Assembly: GCA_947567595.1 (NCBI GenBank)
Contig: CANOMQ010000037.1
Location: 1-42,091, forward strand
DNA length: 42,091 bases
Direction: 5' to 3'
Source: an uncultured Lachnospiraceae bacterium
GTDB taxonomy: Bacteria; Bacillota; Clostridia; Lachnospirales; Lachnospiraceae
A program made the translations under genes and the position numbers. Each line of letters begins with the position of its first letter. Position 1 is the first letter of the stretch. The notes under the pieces are model-generated. The model ran no database searches. It saw nothing but the letters and a program-made list of their open reading frames with translations, and had not been told where the DNA came from. Shown one piece after another: positions 8,046-16,314 of this stretch.

Positions 8046-8531
8046 TTAATCGTCCCTTTGTATCCCACTGTCATCCACAACATTCAATTCATTTCTTACC
8101 CGCATCAAAATCCGCCCTAAATGATTTTCTCCCTGACCAGTACGAATATCCATTCCCCAATAGGTATCGCCCCATGTGTTTCCCTCGACAAGCTGCCGCT
8201 CTTTGGTCGCAAGAAGCTTTCCTGCCAAATGGGAATTTTGAAGGAATTTTGCCCTCACAATTTCTTCCATGAATCCAAGCTTAACACATTCCCAATCCGA
8301 ACGCAATGGCACCTGTCTGCCGCGCCGTTTTGCCTTTGCCGCCGGAAGTCCGCAAAAAAGCTGCTTGTCTTCTTCATGGATGCATTTTTGCGCCTGAAAT
8401 GCCGCTTCCGCATTCTGATACCATAATCCCTGATATTCTATTTGGCAGGGATAGAAATTGCTTAGGAAATCATACTCATCACGAAATGCATAAATGGCTG
8501 ATTCTGATATTTTACCGGTTTTCATAGTCAT
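8046..8531 (-). CDS. NADAR-domain (YbiA-like) protein
   Basis: The 161-aa product matches the NADAR fold across its whole length: FLSNFYPC near 22-29, the Glu and QAQK region near 42-49, GRQVPLRSDWECVK in the middle, and the C-terminal WGMDIRTGQGENHLGRILMRVR. Known members hydrolyse N-glycosidic bonds in riboflavin-pathway intermediates (YbiA/RibX type) or remove ADP-ribose from nucleic acid, and NADAR proteins occur as antitoxins in toxin-antitoxin and phage-conflict loci. Which reaction applies here cannot be told. No recognisable ADP-ribosyltransferase toxin is adjacent. The ribosome binding site is weak (AGGGG is about 16 bases upstream), suggesting coupling to the gene before it, whose stop is 28 bases away. 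Confidence 0.9.
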   Translation of the reverse strand: MTMKTGKISESAIYAFRDEYDFLSNFYPCQIEYQGLWYQNAEAAFQAQKCIHEEDKQLFCGLPAAKAKRRGRQVPLRSDWECVKLGFMEEIVRAKFLQNSHLAGKLLATKERQLVEGNTWGDTYWGMDIRTGQGENHLGRILMRVRNELNVVDDSGIQRDD

Positions 8532-8558
8532 ATATCTGTTTACCGCATCCCCTCTGAA

Positions 8559-9089
8559 TCATTGTTTTTCCGTCAGGATACGCTCAATGCTTAGCTTGTA
8601 TTTGTCCAATTGTTTCATATATGCCTGAATCAATTCTTTTTTTGCATCATCCGCTTTCATGTTCAGGATATTTGTTGTAATCGGGTACGCAACGGCGGCG
8701 GGGAGAATCGTACAGGCAGCACGCGCAAGCATTCCCGCCTCACTAAATCCTGATATGGCAAATCCTGCCGCTGCGCTTCCGGCGGGAATCAGATAACGCA
8801 ATGCGTTGTATTTTGAAGTATATTCTCCTTCATCCGTAAACCGCATATCCTTTAAAAGAATATCCCGTATCATGTCCGCTTTCTTTGGATACTGTGCTTC
8901 GTATTTGTCAAGCCAGCGTCCGCCCTCCGAATATTTTGAATCCCAAAAGCCGACGCAGTCTGCCAAAGTCAGGTTTAAAGCGGAATGAATCAGAATCCCC
9001 TGTTGTGCCTGTGTCATAATCTGTCCTTGTAGCTGTGTGATAAATTTTTTCCAATATTTTTCAAATTCTTCATAATATGTTTCCTGCAT
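8559..9089 (-). CDS. hypothetical protein with central membrane hairpin
   Basis: A 176-aa protein. The N-terminal half is helical (YYEEFEKYWKKFITQLQGQI). Two hydrophobic, Ala/Gly-rich stretches around residues 98-115 and 120-142 (YLIPAGSAAAGFAISGF and AACTILPAAVAYPITTNIL) could form a membrane hairpin. The tail is a charged helix. Size and layout recall small partners or membrane-insertion segments of dynamin-like proteins, but no family is recognised. AAAGGAG lies 10 bases upstream of the ATG and overlaps the stop of the 900-aa GTPase, so it is translationally coupled to that gene and probably works with it. Confidence 0.75.
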   Translation of the reverse strand: MQETYYEEFEKYWKKFITQLQGQIMTQAQQGILIHSALNLTLADCVGFWDSKYSEGGRWLDKYEAQYPKKADMIRDILLKDMRFTDEGEYTSKYNALRYLIPAGSAAAGFAISGFSEAGMLARAACTILPAAVAYPITTNILNMKADDAKKELIQAYMKQLDKYKLSIERILTEKQ

Positions 9090-9096
9090 TGCTTTC

Positions 9097-11799
9097 TTAC
9101 TCCTTTCGCCCGAAATTGTTTAGTTGCAGCATTACGGAATCCAACTGTTTTTTGTGGTTCTGTATGTTTGTCATATCTGTTTTTAGGTCGTTAATCTGCT
9201 GATTAATGGCAGAGCGGCGGTTATTTTCCATTGCAATCTGGCGGTCTACCTCGCTGCGGTAACGATTTAGATATTCATCAATCTCATCTGACAGGCAATC
9301 CCGCATTTTCCTAATGTACCGATTTACCGCAGAAATGACCTTATCCGAAATGCTGTTGTAATAGCTTGTCAACTGTGGTTTTAATTTATCTTTACATCCC
9401 TCGCAAATTTGGGCCTTAGACGCGGTTGATGGGGCTCCTGCCACCAATCCGATAAAACCCCCTACCAATGTCCCGATTCCGGGAAGGATTGCTGTACCAA
9501 TTGCTGCTCCTGCTGCCGTTTTTCCCCAAAATGCCACATTCTCACTGTTCAGTTGACCTGCGATATAATCTGCTGTTGATGCAATATCAGCAGTTTCAAT
9601 TGCAATCTTTTGCGGAAAGTTGTATTTCGCGTGCGACAAATCAAGCGGTATAATATCTAATGATTTATAAATTTGCTGAAAGGAACCATGAAAAGCCTTC
9701 ATTTCCTCCCGAAATATAATTTGTATCCGCCCGTAATAAAAGTCCGTTTGGGACATCAAATTTTCCGCCTGTATCTTACAATCACTGCTCAATGAAGAAT
9801 TAATATATTCCTTTAATGCTTCTGTAGTATCCTTATAATGATCCAAATTTCCAAGAACAGTTATACACGCAGCAGATGCGTTGGCGCTAGCACTCTGTTC
9901 AGCCTTATCTGACAGCTCTTTTGCAGCCACATCAAAACACTGCATCCGCTCCAATTTCTCCTGACGGACAAACATACTCAAATCCGCTTTCTGTGAACGG
10001 TTTAACAGTTCAAGCCTTTGCTCATAATCTTTGGAAATCTGCCCCATCTCTCCCGAAACCGACTGATAGGTATCCTCAATTAACTGCGTCAATTTTTTGG
10101 TGACTGCAAGCGTCCTCTGATTTATGGTGTGCTGAATCAACTTTTGCTCCGTCTCCAAAGACATTCCAAGCAGAGCGTCATCTACAATCACCTGTTCTAA
10201 ATCTGAATAATCCTGACTCCTGTTTTTTGTCAATTCATCCAACAGGCTTGAAATATCAGTTTTTTTGGAATCAGTCGATATATAGCAAACCGGCGAATCC
10301 GACGTGGCGAGTTTATTTACTTGCTCCCTGCAATAATCCTTTATTCTTGGAACTTCCTCCTGTGCTAATTTATCCATGTTATCAACCGCAAATATAAATT
10401 TCATATTATACCAGTCATAATAATGACGAATAAATTCCCTTTCATCACTTCCCCATAAATGTGTTGCGTTCAGAAGCATGATAATATCCGACGCTTTATC
10501 CATAGCATGTCTTATTTCGTCCCGAACAACGAAATCCGAATGCATCTCTTGAAACCAGCAGAGTGTAATTTCATATGCATTTTTAAGACACTCCCATGGA
10601 AGACCTATTGACACGACCGAAAAAACATCCAGATATTCTCCGTCTTGAGCCAATTTCTCTAACTTTTTCAGCAAATCACAAAGAGCCGTATATTGAACCT
10701 CAATTTCAGGCAAATTTACACCATTATATTTTTTTAATATATAATTTAAACTACTTGGACAACATCTAAAAAAGCCACTGTCCAGCTTTATTGGTTCATT
10801 CAATTTAATCTTCACAACAAGCTCTGTCGCATATGAAAATTTCAGAATCGGTGGTGTAAACAATCTAAAGATCTCTGGTATCCTGGCTTTTAAAAAAGCT
10901 TCTGCCAAATCTCTTTTTCCGCTTCCATACGTTCCTATGATGCAAACTTTTTTCTTCACCGCCGTCAATTTATCATCCACTAATATCTCACTTCCAAGAA
11001 CCATCGGCGACACATAAGGCAAAACAACAGCCTCCTGAAGATTCAGTTCTTCTTCCAGTTTCATTTTAACATAAGCAAGCTGCCGGTCTCGTTCCCTTGG
11101 GCGAATCGTATCTAATTTTGTAACAACAAACACACACTGCGGAAGAATGGATTCCAAATTTTTCCTTATGAAGGAAAGCATGGCGTCCGGAACGGGCTTT
11201 TCCGCGGAGGTCAGGATAATCGACAAATCCGACTGCTCCCGCAGCGCCCGCACCGTCACGTCCTCGTGCCATGCCTCGGTTACATTCGTACCCGGCGTAT
11301 CGATAATGCGGAACTCATTTTTCAGGATATCGGCAGGCAGGAACACATTTACTGCCTTTAACTGCTTTGCAACGGAAGTATCCGTTGTGTAATGCTTCAA
11401 TCCTGACTGTAATTCGGCAAAGCAAGTGAATTTCAGCATTTCAGAACGTCCGTTCAGATACTCTAACCTTATTTTATACTGCTCGTCATAATCAATGACG
11501 GTAGATGCTACGGTCGTCCCCTGCAACGCACTGGAAGCCAAAAGCTCTTTTCTAAGAAGCGCATTAATGAACGTGCTCTTTCCCGTTGAAAATTCCCCAA
11601 TCACACTAATGTTGAGTTTTTTATCGTTTTTCTTTTTGCGTATAAATTCAATTTGCTGTCGGACATCCTTCCAAGTGAAATTTTTTTCGCTGTATTTTTC
11701 CACGATCCCTTCCACAAATGACAAATGCTCGTCAATCCTGCTGAGTGTACCTAAATTGTTCAACGAAAAATAATCTTTGTCCTGTATGTTTTTATCCAT
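9097..11799 (-). CDS. dynamin-like GTPase with a second, degenerate GTPase domain (900 aa)
   Basis: The first GTPase domain has P-loop GEFSTGKST (68-76), an effector Thr region (TTVAST, 95-100), DTPG (167-170) and TKLD (227-230), as in bacterial dynamin-like proteins. A second P-loop-like motif GTYGSGKR (289-296) follows in front of about 240 residues that end with NMDK (474-477), so a second Ras-like domain seems inserted; its P-loop has Arg where Ser/Thr should bind Mg, suggesting a regulatory or inactive domain. Residues 545-755 look coiled-coil. A Gly-zipper-like hydrophobic patch near 760-790 (AAGAAIGTAILPGIGTLVGG) is the likely membrane paddle. It is third in a run of three GTPase genes, 6 bases after the previous one. 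Membrane remodelling is family inference. Confidence 0.9.
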   Translation of the reverse strand: MDKNIQDKDYFSLNNLGTLSRIDEHLSFVEGIVEKYSEKNFTWKDVRQQIEFIRKKKNDKKLNISVIGEFSTGKSTFINALLRKELLASSALQGTTVASTVIDYDEQYKIRLEYLNGRSEMLKFTCFAELQSGLKHYTTDTSVAKQLKAVNVFLPADILKNEFRIIDTPGTNVTEAWHEDVTVRALREQSDLSIILTSAEKPVPDAMLSFIRKNLESILPQCVFVVTKLDTIRPRERDRQLAYVKMKLEEELNLQEAVVLPYVSPMVLGSEILVDDKLTAVKKKVCIIGTYGSGKRDLAEAFLKARIPEIFRLFTPPILKFSYATELVVKIKLNEPIKLDSGFFRCCPSSLNYILKKYNGVNLPEIEVQYTALCDLLKKLEKLAQDGEYLDVFSVVSIGLPWECLKNAYEITLCWFQEMHSDFVVRDEIRHAMDKASDIIMLLNATHLWGSDEREFIRHYYDWYNMKFIFAVDNMDKLAQEEVPRIKDYCREQVNKLATSDSPVCYISTDSKKTDISSLLDELTKNRSQDYSDLEQVIVDDALLGMSLETEQKLIQHTINQRTLAVTKKLTQLIEDTYQSVSGEMGQISKDYEQRLELLNRSQKADLSMFVRQEKLERMQCFDVAAKELSDKAEQSASANASAACITVLGNLDHYKDTTEALKEYINSSLSSDCKIQAENLMSQTDFYYGRIQIIFREEMKAFHGSFQQIYKSLDIIPLDLSHAKYNFPQKIAIETADIASTADYIAGQLNSENVAFWGKTAAGAAIGTAILPGIGTLVGGFIGLVAGAPSTASKAQICEGCKDKLKPQLTSYYNSISDKVISAVNRYIRKMRDCLSDEIDEYLNRYRSEVDRQIAMENNRRSAINQQINDLKTDMTNIQNHKKQLDSVMLQLNNFGRKE

Positions 11800-11805
11800 A
11801 TCGTG

Positions 11806-13830
11806 TTATGCTCCTACAAGTGTAAAAATGAGAGTGTCCAGTTTCGTATTCAGTTCATGGACCTTTGCCTCACACTGCGCCAATTCTCTCCTGCGTTTTT
11901 CCACTTCCTGTTCACCCTGCTGCTTTTCCTCAATAATTGCCTGAACCTGATTCTCAATATCGTTCAATTCCTTTGATACACTGCCAATAATCTGTTTTGC
12001 GATATCTTTCATCTTTGCTTTAATTCCGTCTGCCATATCTGCCGCCTGTTTATCTGCATTTTCTGCCAATTTCCTGACTGCTTCTGTTTTAATCTGTTCC
12101 TTCAGTTTTTCTAACGATCTTGACTGCCCTTTTATGATGTTATAGAGAAATTCTCCACCTAATACAGCAACTATAAAAAATGGATTCAGCAGCCCTAACA
12201 TCCCCAAAACAATTACAGAACCAAATTCAACTGCCGTGGTTATTGCAAATTCTTTTCCAAGACCGTTCACCCCGCCCGAAAAAGCCAATGTAACATTGCC
12301 AAGTGCAAGACCTCCGGCAACACCTACAACTCTCTGCCAAAACGGAACATCGTTCGCTGTATACGCTTCTCCCGCCAATTCAACGTTAATGTCATCTATC
12401 TCCCTGAAAATCTTTGAAATATCTTTTTCGGCACCACTGAAAATGTCATTAATTTCCTCTTCTATCACCAACATAAACACATCTTTCTGCCAGTCCCTTT
12501 GTGCATCACTGACTTTTTCCTGTAAATAAGCAGAAATCTCTGCCGTAATCTGTTCCGCCTTTTTTTTGGTAGGCGCAAGACCAAAAGAAGTCTTGGGCGT
12601 AAATTCATCAATCCATACTGGTATGGATTTTATCAGATTATTAATGTTTTTCTTTATCTCCCGCTCAAGTTTCCTGCTGCTTATCTCTATACTTTCAAGC
12701 ATTGCAGACTCTTTCTGCTCTTTTTCCTTTTCTGCCATTGCAAGTCTGGGTTGAATTTTATCATATTTTCGCTTTACCTCATCCAAAGACGAATCCAAAA
12801 GCTTTCTCTCTCTCGGAATAACAACCTCCAAAGCCTCCCTGCTTAAAATCTGTCTGACCTGTTTTGCGGGAGACGCCAGCTTGACTTTTCCTTTTTCCTT
12901 TGTCAAAAACTCCGTCAGACGCTTTTCCAACGGGATAATGCCGGATTTCTCCAACAGGGAATCGTCCTTATCCAGCCGCCCGTCCAACGCGTTGATTGCA
13001 GATAAACAGAATAACTCCGGCTGCGGATAAATTTCTTTTAATTTTATTTCCGCATACTGCCGAATCTGTGGCTGCTCCCTTTGTCTGATTTGGTCAAACC
13101 TGTTCACAACAAAAAATACATCCTCAATCTCTTTATCATACAAATCATTTTTCACAAACTTCATTTCATCGCCCGCGCATATCGCATTTGCATTCAGTAC
13201 ATAAAGGATCGCATCAACCTTTTGCAGATACTCCATTGTCACCCTCGTTCTCGTCTCGTCCTCATTCAGACCGGGAGAGTCAATAACTTCAACACCGTTC
13301 TTTAAAATCTCCAATGGATAAAACAGCTCCACCTTTTCATATGGACTTTGCAGCTTCATCTGCTTTTCATCCACTCCCATCGGGATTACAACATAATCCT
13401 CTATCTCATCATATGGAATTTCAAGCGGCGGGATTTTTTGTCCCTTATACTGCTCCATATGGCGCACCGCTTTGTCCGCAAGCTTGTCGGGCAGCGGCTC
13501 GGGGAGCTTTTCCCTGAAATAAAGCATCGCCCGTTTTTCGGTTCCGTATTTTACTTCATTGATAATCGCCGTAGTGGGCAGAGCATATGCCGGCAGGATT
13601 TCCTCCCCTATCAGTGCATTGATAAAGGTAGACTTTCCATTCTTAAACGTTCCCGTAACCATAATCTTGAACGTATCACTTTGCACTTTTTTGCTAAGCT
13701 GTGCAAGCTCTTTTTCCTTTGACATGTTCAGGCGGCTCGTCACCTCCGCCGCCCCCTCAAGCACCTGCGCCAATTCCTTCTGATATTCCTGATATTTCTC
13801 CAAGCTTCCTATCACATCGTAATTTTCCAT
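11806..13830 (-). CDS. dynamin-family GTPase (674 aa)
   Basis: The GTPase domain carries P-loop GTFKNGKST (60-68), PTT switch (85-87), DSPG (184-187) and NRFD (243-246). A long helical stalk follows, interrupted by two hydrophobic segments around residues 505-570 (for example LNPFFIVAVLGGEFLYNII), expected to contact membrane. The C-terminus is a charged coiled coil (EEKQQGEQEVEKRRRELAQ). Bacterial proteins of this design tubulate or fuse membranes or protect them under stress. The ATG at 13830 has AAAGGA 8-9 bases upstream. Between two other GTPase genes with short gaps, it may hetero-oligomerise with them, as paired bacterial dynamins do; that is inference. Confidence 0.92.
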   Translation of the reverse strand: MENYDVIGSLEKYQEYQKELAQVLEGAAEVTSRLNMSKEKELAQLSKKVQSDTFKIMVTGTFKNGKSTFINALIGEEILPAYALPTTAIINEVKYGTEKRAMLYFREKLPEPLPDKLADKAVRHMEQYKGQKIPPLEIPYDEIEDYVVIPMGVDEKQMKLQSPYEKVELFYPLEILKNGVEVIDSPGLNEDETRTRVTMEYLQKVDAILYVLNANAICAGDEMKFVKNDLYDKEIEDVFFVVNRFDQIRQREQPQIRQYAEIKLKEIYPQPELFCLSAINALDGRLDKDDSLLEKSGIIPLEKRLTEFLTKEKGKVKLASPAKQVRQILSREALEVVIPRERKLLDSSLDEVKRKYDKIQPRLAMAEKEKEQKESAMLESIEISSRKLEREIKKNINNLIKSIPVWIDEFTPKTSFGLAPTKKKAEQITAEISAYLQEKVSDAQRDWQKDVFMLVIEEEINDIFSGAEKDISKIFREIDDINVELAGEAYTANDVPFWQRVVGVAGGLALGNVTLAFSGGVNGLGKEFAITTAVEFGSVIVLGMLGLLNPFFIVAVLGGEFLYNIIKGQSRSLEKLKEQIKTEAVRKLAENADKQAADMADGIKAKMKDIAKQIIGSVSKELNDIENQVQAIIEEKQQGEQEVEKRRRELAQCEAKVHELNTKLDTLIFTLVGA

Positions 13831-13866
13831 CTTCTTTTATCCTTTCCGTCTTTTTACATACAATCC

Positions 13867-15738
13867 TTACGTTGCCTGCAGCAGTGCATTAATATGCATA
13901 ATCTGTTCGTTAATTGATTTCAGGTATTTCTTTTCTTCTTCCATGCTTTCATCGCTTTTAGAGGCGTTGATGCCGTCTATTGCCGCCTGCTGCGCATCAA
14001 GCCATGCCTGCTCCGTTTTATCCGCTTCACTGATAATATTTTGATAAACTGCTTCCAAACGTTTTTCGCTGTCCTCCATAGACTGTTCAATCAATATCGG
14101 AACGCAGCGGGCAATTTCATCCCTAAGCATATTTCGCTGTTCTTCCAGCTTTCTCTTAAAAAACCGCTCCGAAAAAATCGTGGTGCCTGTTCCAATGCCC
14201 ATTGTTGCTATGATTGGCATAAATCCCATTGCGCTAAACAGGGCATACCCCGAAACACTTAAAACCGCCGAGCCGATTTTAATCGCTGTATGCTGTTTGC
14301 TAAAATCCTCAACCTCAACGCTTCCACCGATTTCAACATCCTCAAACATGTGTTTGTCAACAATTGTTTCCTTTTGGTACAGGACATGGGACTGAAACGT
14401 CTTTTCAATCGAGATGCAGTACCATCGCACATCATTCTCAATCTGCTTCGACGCCGCAGCATCAATGCTGACTGCCATATTGGTCAGTTCCATTTTCATC
14501 CTGTATGGGAAATCCTCCCGCCACCACCTTTGCAGGGCGCCTGCATGGGAAAGCTCATATTGCAGACGTTCCGTAATTTTTGCCGCATACTCGTCAATCT
14601 GTGACAGCAGCAGCTGATAGCAGTTCGTGCACCTGCGCTGCATTTGCAGATGCAAATCGCCCCATGCGAGCCTTGCTTTTGCCAACTGCTGCTTCTTTGC
14701 CGCAATCTGTTCCGCTCTCTTTTTCTCGTCGCGCTCTTCCAACAGCAGCAGCTTTTCCGTCAGCGCGGATGATGCATTTTTCAGGATATCTGCGGTCTTC
14801 CCTAAAAGCCACGTCTCAACAAGCTTTTCGCGCTCCACACAGGCAGCCCAGCCCGCAATTTCATCCATTACCTTATCCATGCCTGTGATATTCTGATAGG
14901 TATCCTCGCTCAGTTCCACCGCATAGGGAATATAAATCGGAATCTCCATATTCCAGCTTTTAAGCTTATTCGCTATGTATCCGACTACCTGTGCGCGCTC
15001 GTCTTTTGGAACCAAATCAAGCTTTGTAATGATTAGCATCAGAAACGGCATCTTTTGCGCTGTCAGACGCTCCTCTATAAACAATTTTTCACTCAGGCTC
15101 AAGGCAGCCGTCGCGCTGACTGCAATCACAGCCCCGTCACAGCCTAAAAGAGCCTCCCCGACGACCTTTGCCCTTGTCTCGCTCAAATCGCCCGCGCCCG
15201 GCGTGTCAATCAGCTCCACGTTCCAATCCCGCAGCCATTCGTTCTTTACGCCTGCAAGGACCGTTCCCTGAAAGTCCTCCCCTCCGAAATTCTGCGCAAC
15301 AAGCCCTTCCCATGACTCCTGTGATAAGGCTCTTTCCAATACTTTTTTGTTATTTTTGTCAAAAGCCATGAGCGCTTCCCTGTCATGATACCAGATCCTT
15401 GTCATTACCGCTGTTGTGGGAAGGTCTCCCTCCGGAAGAACCTCTTTGCCGAGCAGCCTGTTCAAAAATGTGCTCTTTCCTCGCGAGAACTCGCCGACAA
15501 CGGCTACCGTAAACCGTTCCCGCCCAGCGCTTTGTCTAAGCTGTTCCAAGTCTGCCGCCATTGACGGACAGCCTGCCGCATTCAGCATATTTTTGCTGTC
15601 AGCCAGTATTGTTTGGACCACGTTTCCGATTTTTAAGGGCTCCGCCTTCGTTTTTTCGTTCTCCTGATTCCCATTTCTTGGGGCATCCGCCTCTGTTCGT
15701 CTTTGAAAGAAACCTGTATCTGAAATCTTATGCGCCAT
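13867..15738 (-). CDS. dynamin-family GTPase (623 aa)
   Basis: The first of the three GTPases to be transcribed. It has P-loop GEFSRGKST (82-90), PTT switch (107-109), DTPG (178-181) and TKLD (238-241). The long helical middle is followed by a hydrophobic pair of segments near residues 485-520 (SVSGYALFSAMGFMPIIATMGIGTG), and the C-terminus is coiled-coil-like. The N-terminal 35 residues are charged and low-complexity (TEADAPRNGNQENEKTKAEP). The ATG at 15738 is preceded by AGGTGG, and by GAAAGGATAG containing the stop of the preceding gene, so translation is coupled. GTP hydrolysis and membrane action are known for the family; substrate membrane and trigger are unknown. Confidence 0.92.
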   Translation of the reverse strand: MAHKISDTGFFQRRTEADAPRNGNQENEKTKAEPLKIGNVVQTILADSKNMLNAAGCPSMAADLEQLRQSAGRERFTVAVVGEFSRGKSTFLNRLLGKEVLPEGDLPTTAVMTRIWYHDREALMAFDKNNKKVLERALSQESWEGLVAQNFGGEDFQGTVLAGVKNEWLRDWNVELIDTPGAGDLSETRAKVVGEALLGCDGAVIAVSATAALSLSEKLFIEERLTAQKMPFLMLIITKLDLVPKDERAQVVGYIANKLKSWNMEIPIYIPYAVELSEDTYQNITGMDKVMDEIAGWAACVEREKLVETWLLGKTADILKNASSALTEKLLLLEERDEKKRAEQIAAKKQQLAKARLAWGDLHLQMQRRCTNCYQLLLSQIDEYAAKITERLQYELSHAGALQRWWREDFPYRMKMELTNMAVSIDAAASKQIENDVRWYCISIEKTFQSHVLYQKETIVDKHMFEDVEIGGSVEVEDFSKQHTAIKIGSAVLSVSGYALFSAMGFMPIIATMGIGTGTTIFSERFFKRKLEEQRNMLRDEIARCVPILIEQSMEDSEKRLEAVYQNIISEADKTEQAWLDAQQAAIDGINASKSDESMEEEKKYLKSINEQIMHINALLQAT

Positions 15739-15745
15739 AATCCAC

Positions 15746-16297
15746 CTATCCTTTCACGAAATATTTGTTGTAAAAACTCTTATCAATCGTTTGGTATATT
15801 GGCAGTAAGAACGGCTCCACCAGTAATTGGAGTAATTCCGACATGCGCTTTTCATCAGAAAATCCGTATGCTCCGCCTTCAAGCAAAGCATGAATCACTT
15901 TGTCGTATTCGTTCATCAGTTCATGATACAGCCCGTCATACTCTGTTCTGTTGTATTTCTTTACCGCATCATGGCGGAAATACCCGATTGGTTTATCAAA
16001 GTCTACCGTTTCGAATTTTTCATTGTACTCAAAATCCTCAAAGCCTGTGATTTTTTCCGTGGGAAGCTCTAATGATATTGCATATTTGATTGGAAACACC
16101 AACGTCTTATCCACTTCTCCTGTTGTCTGATAGTTCAGATAAGGGAATGTAATGCATAGACTTCCGTTTTTTATCTGAAGAATCGGAAATACGGTCCGAT
16201 ATCCCATTGGAATTTTGCAATTTAAGAAAAATCCGCTGGTTTCTAAATTGTTCTTCATCTGTTCAACCATCGTTACCTGTTTCATTTTAATAACCAT
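15746..16297 (-). CDS. hypothetical protein of the GTPase island operon
   Basis: A soluble protein of about 183 aa with no recognised family. It is rich in beta-like and aromatic segments in its first half (YRTVFPILQIKNGSLCITFPY) and helical in the second (MSELLQLLVEPFLLPIYQ). The start is uncertain: AAGGGAG ends 1 base from the ATG at 16297 and about 13 bases from the ATG at 16285. A frame extending to 16375 overlaps the upstream gene and has no binding site. It ends 7 bases before the 623-aa GTPase ATG, so it may be a partner or regulator of that GTPase. Confidence 0.72.
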   Translation of the reverse strand: MVIKMKQVTMVEQMKNNLETSGFFLNCKIPMGYRTVFPILQIKNGSLCITFPYLNYQTTGEVDKTLVFPIKYAISLELPTEKITGFEDFEYNEKFETVDFDKPIGYFRHDAVKKYNRTEYDGLYHELMNEYDKVIHALLEGGAYGFSDEKRMSELLQLLVEPFLLPIYQTIDKSFYNKYFVKG

Positions 16298-16314
16298 GCT
16301 CCCTTCTATTCCTG

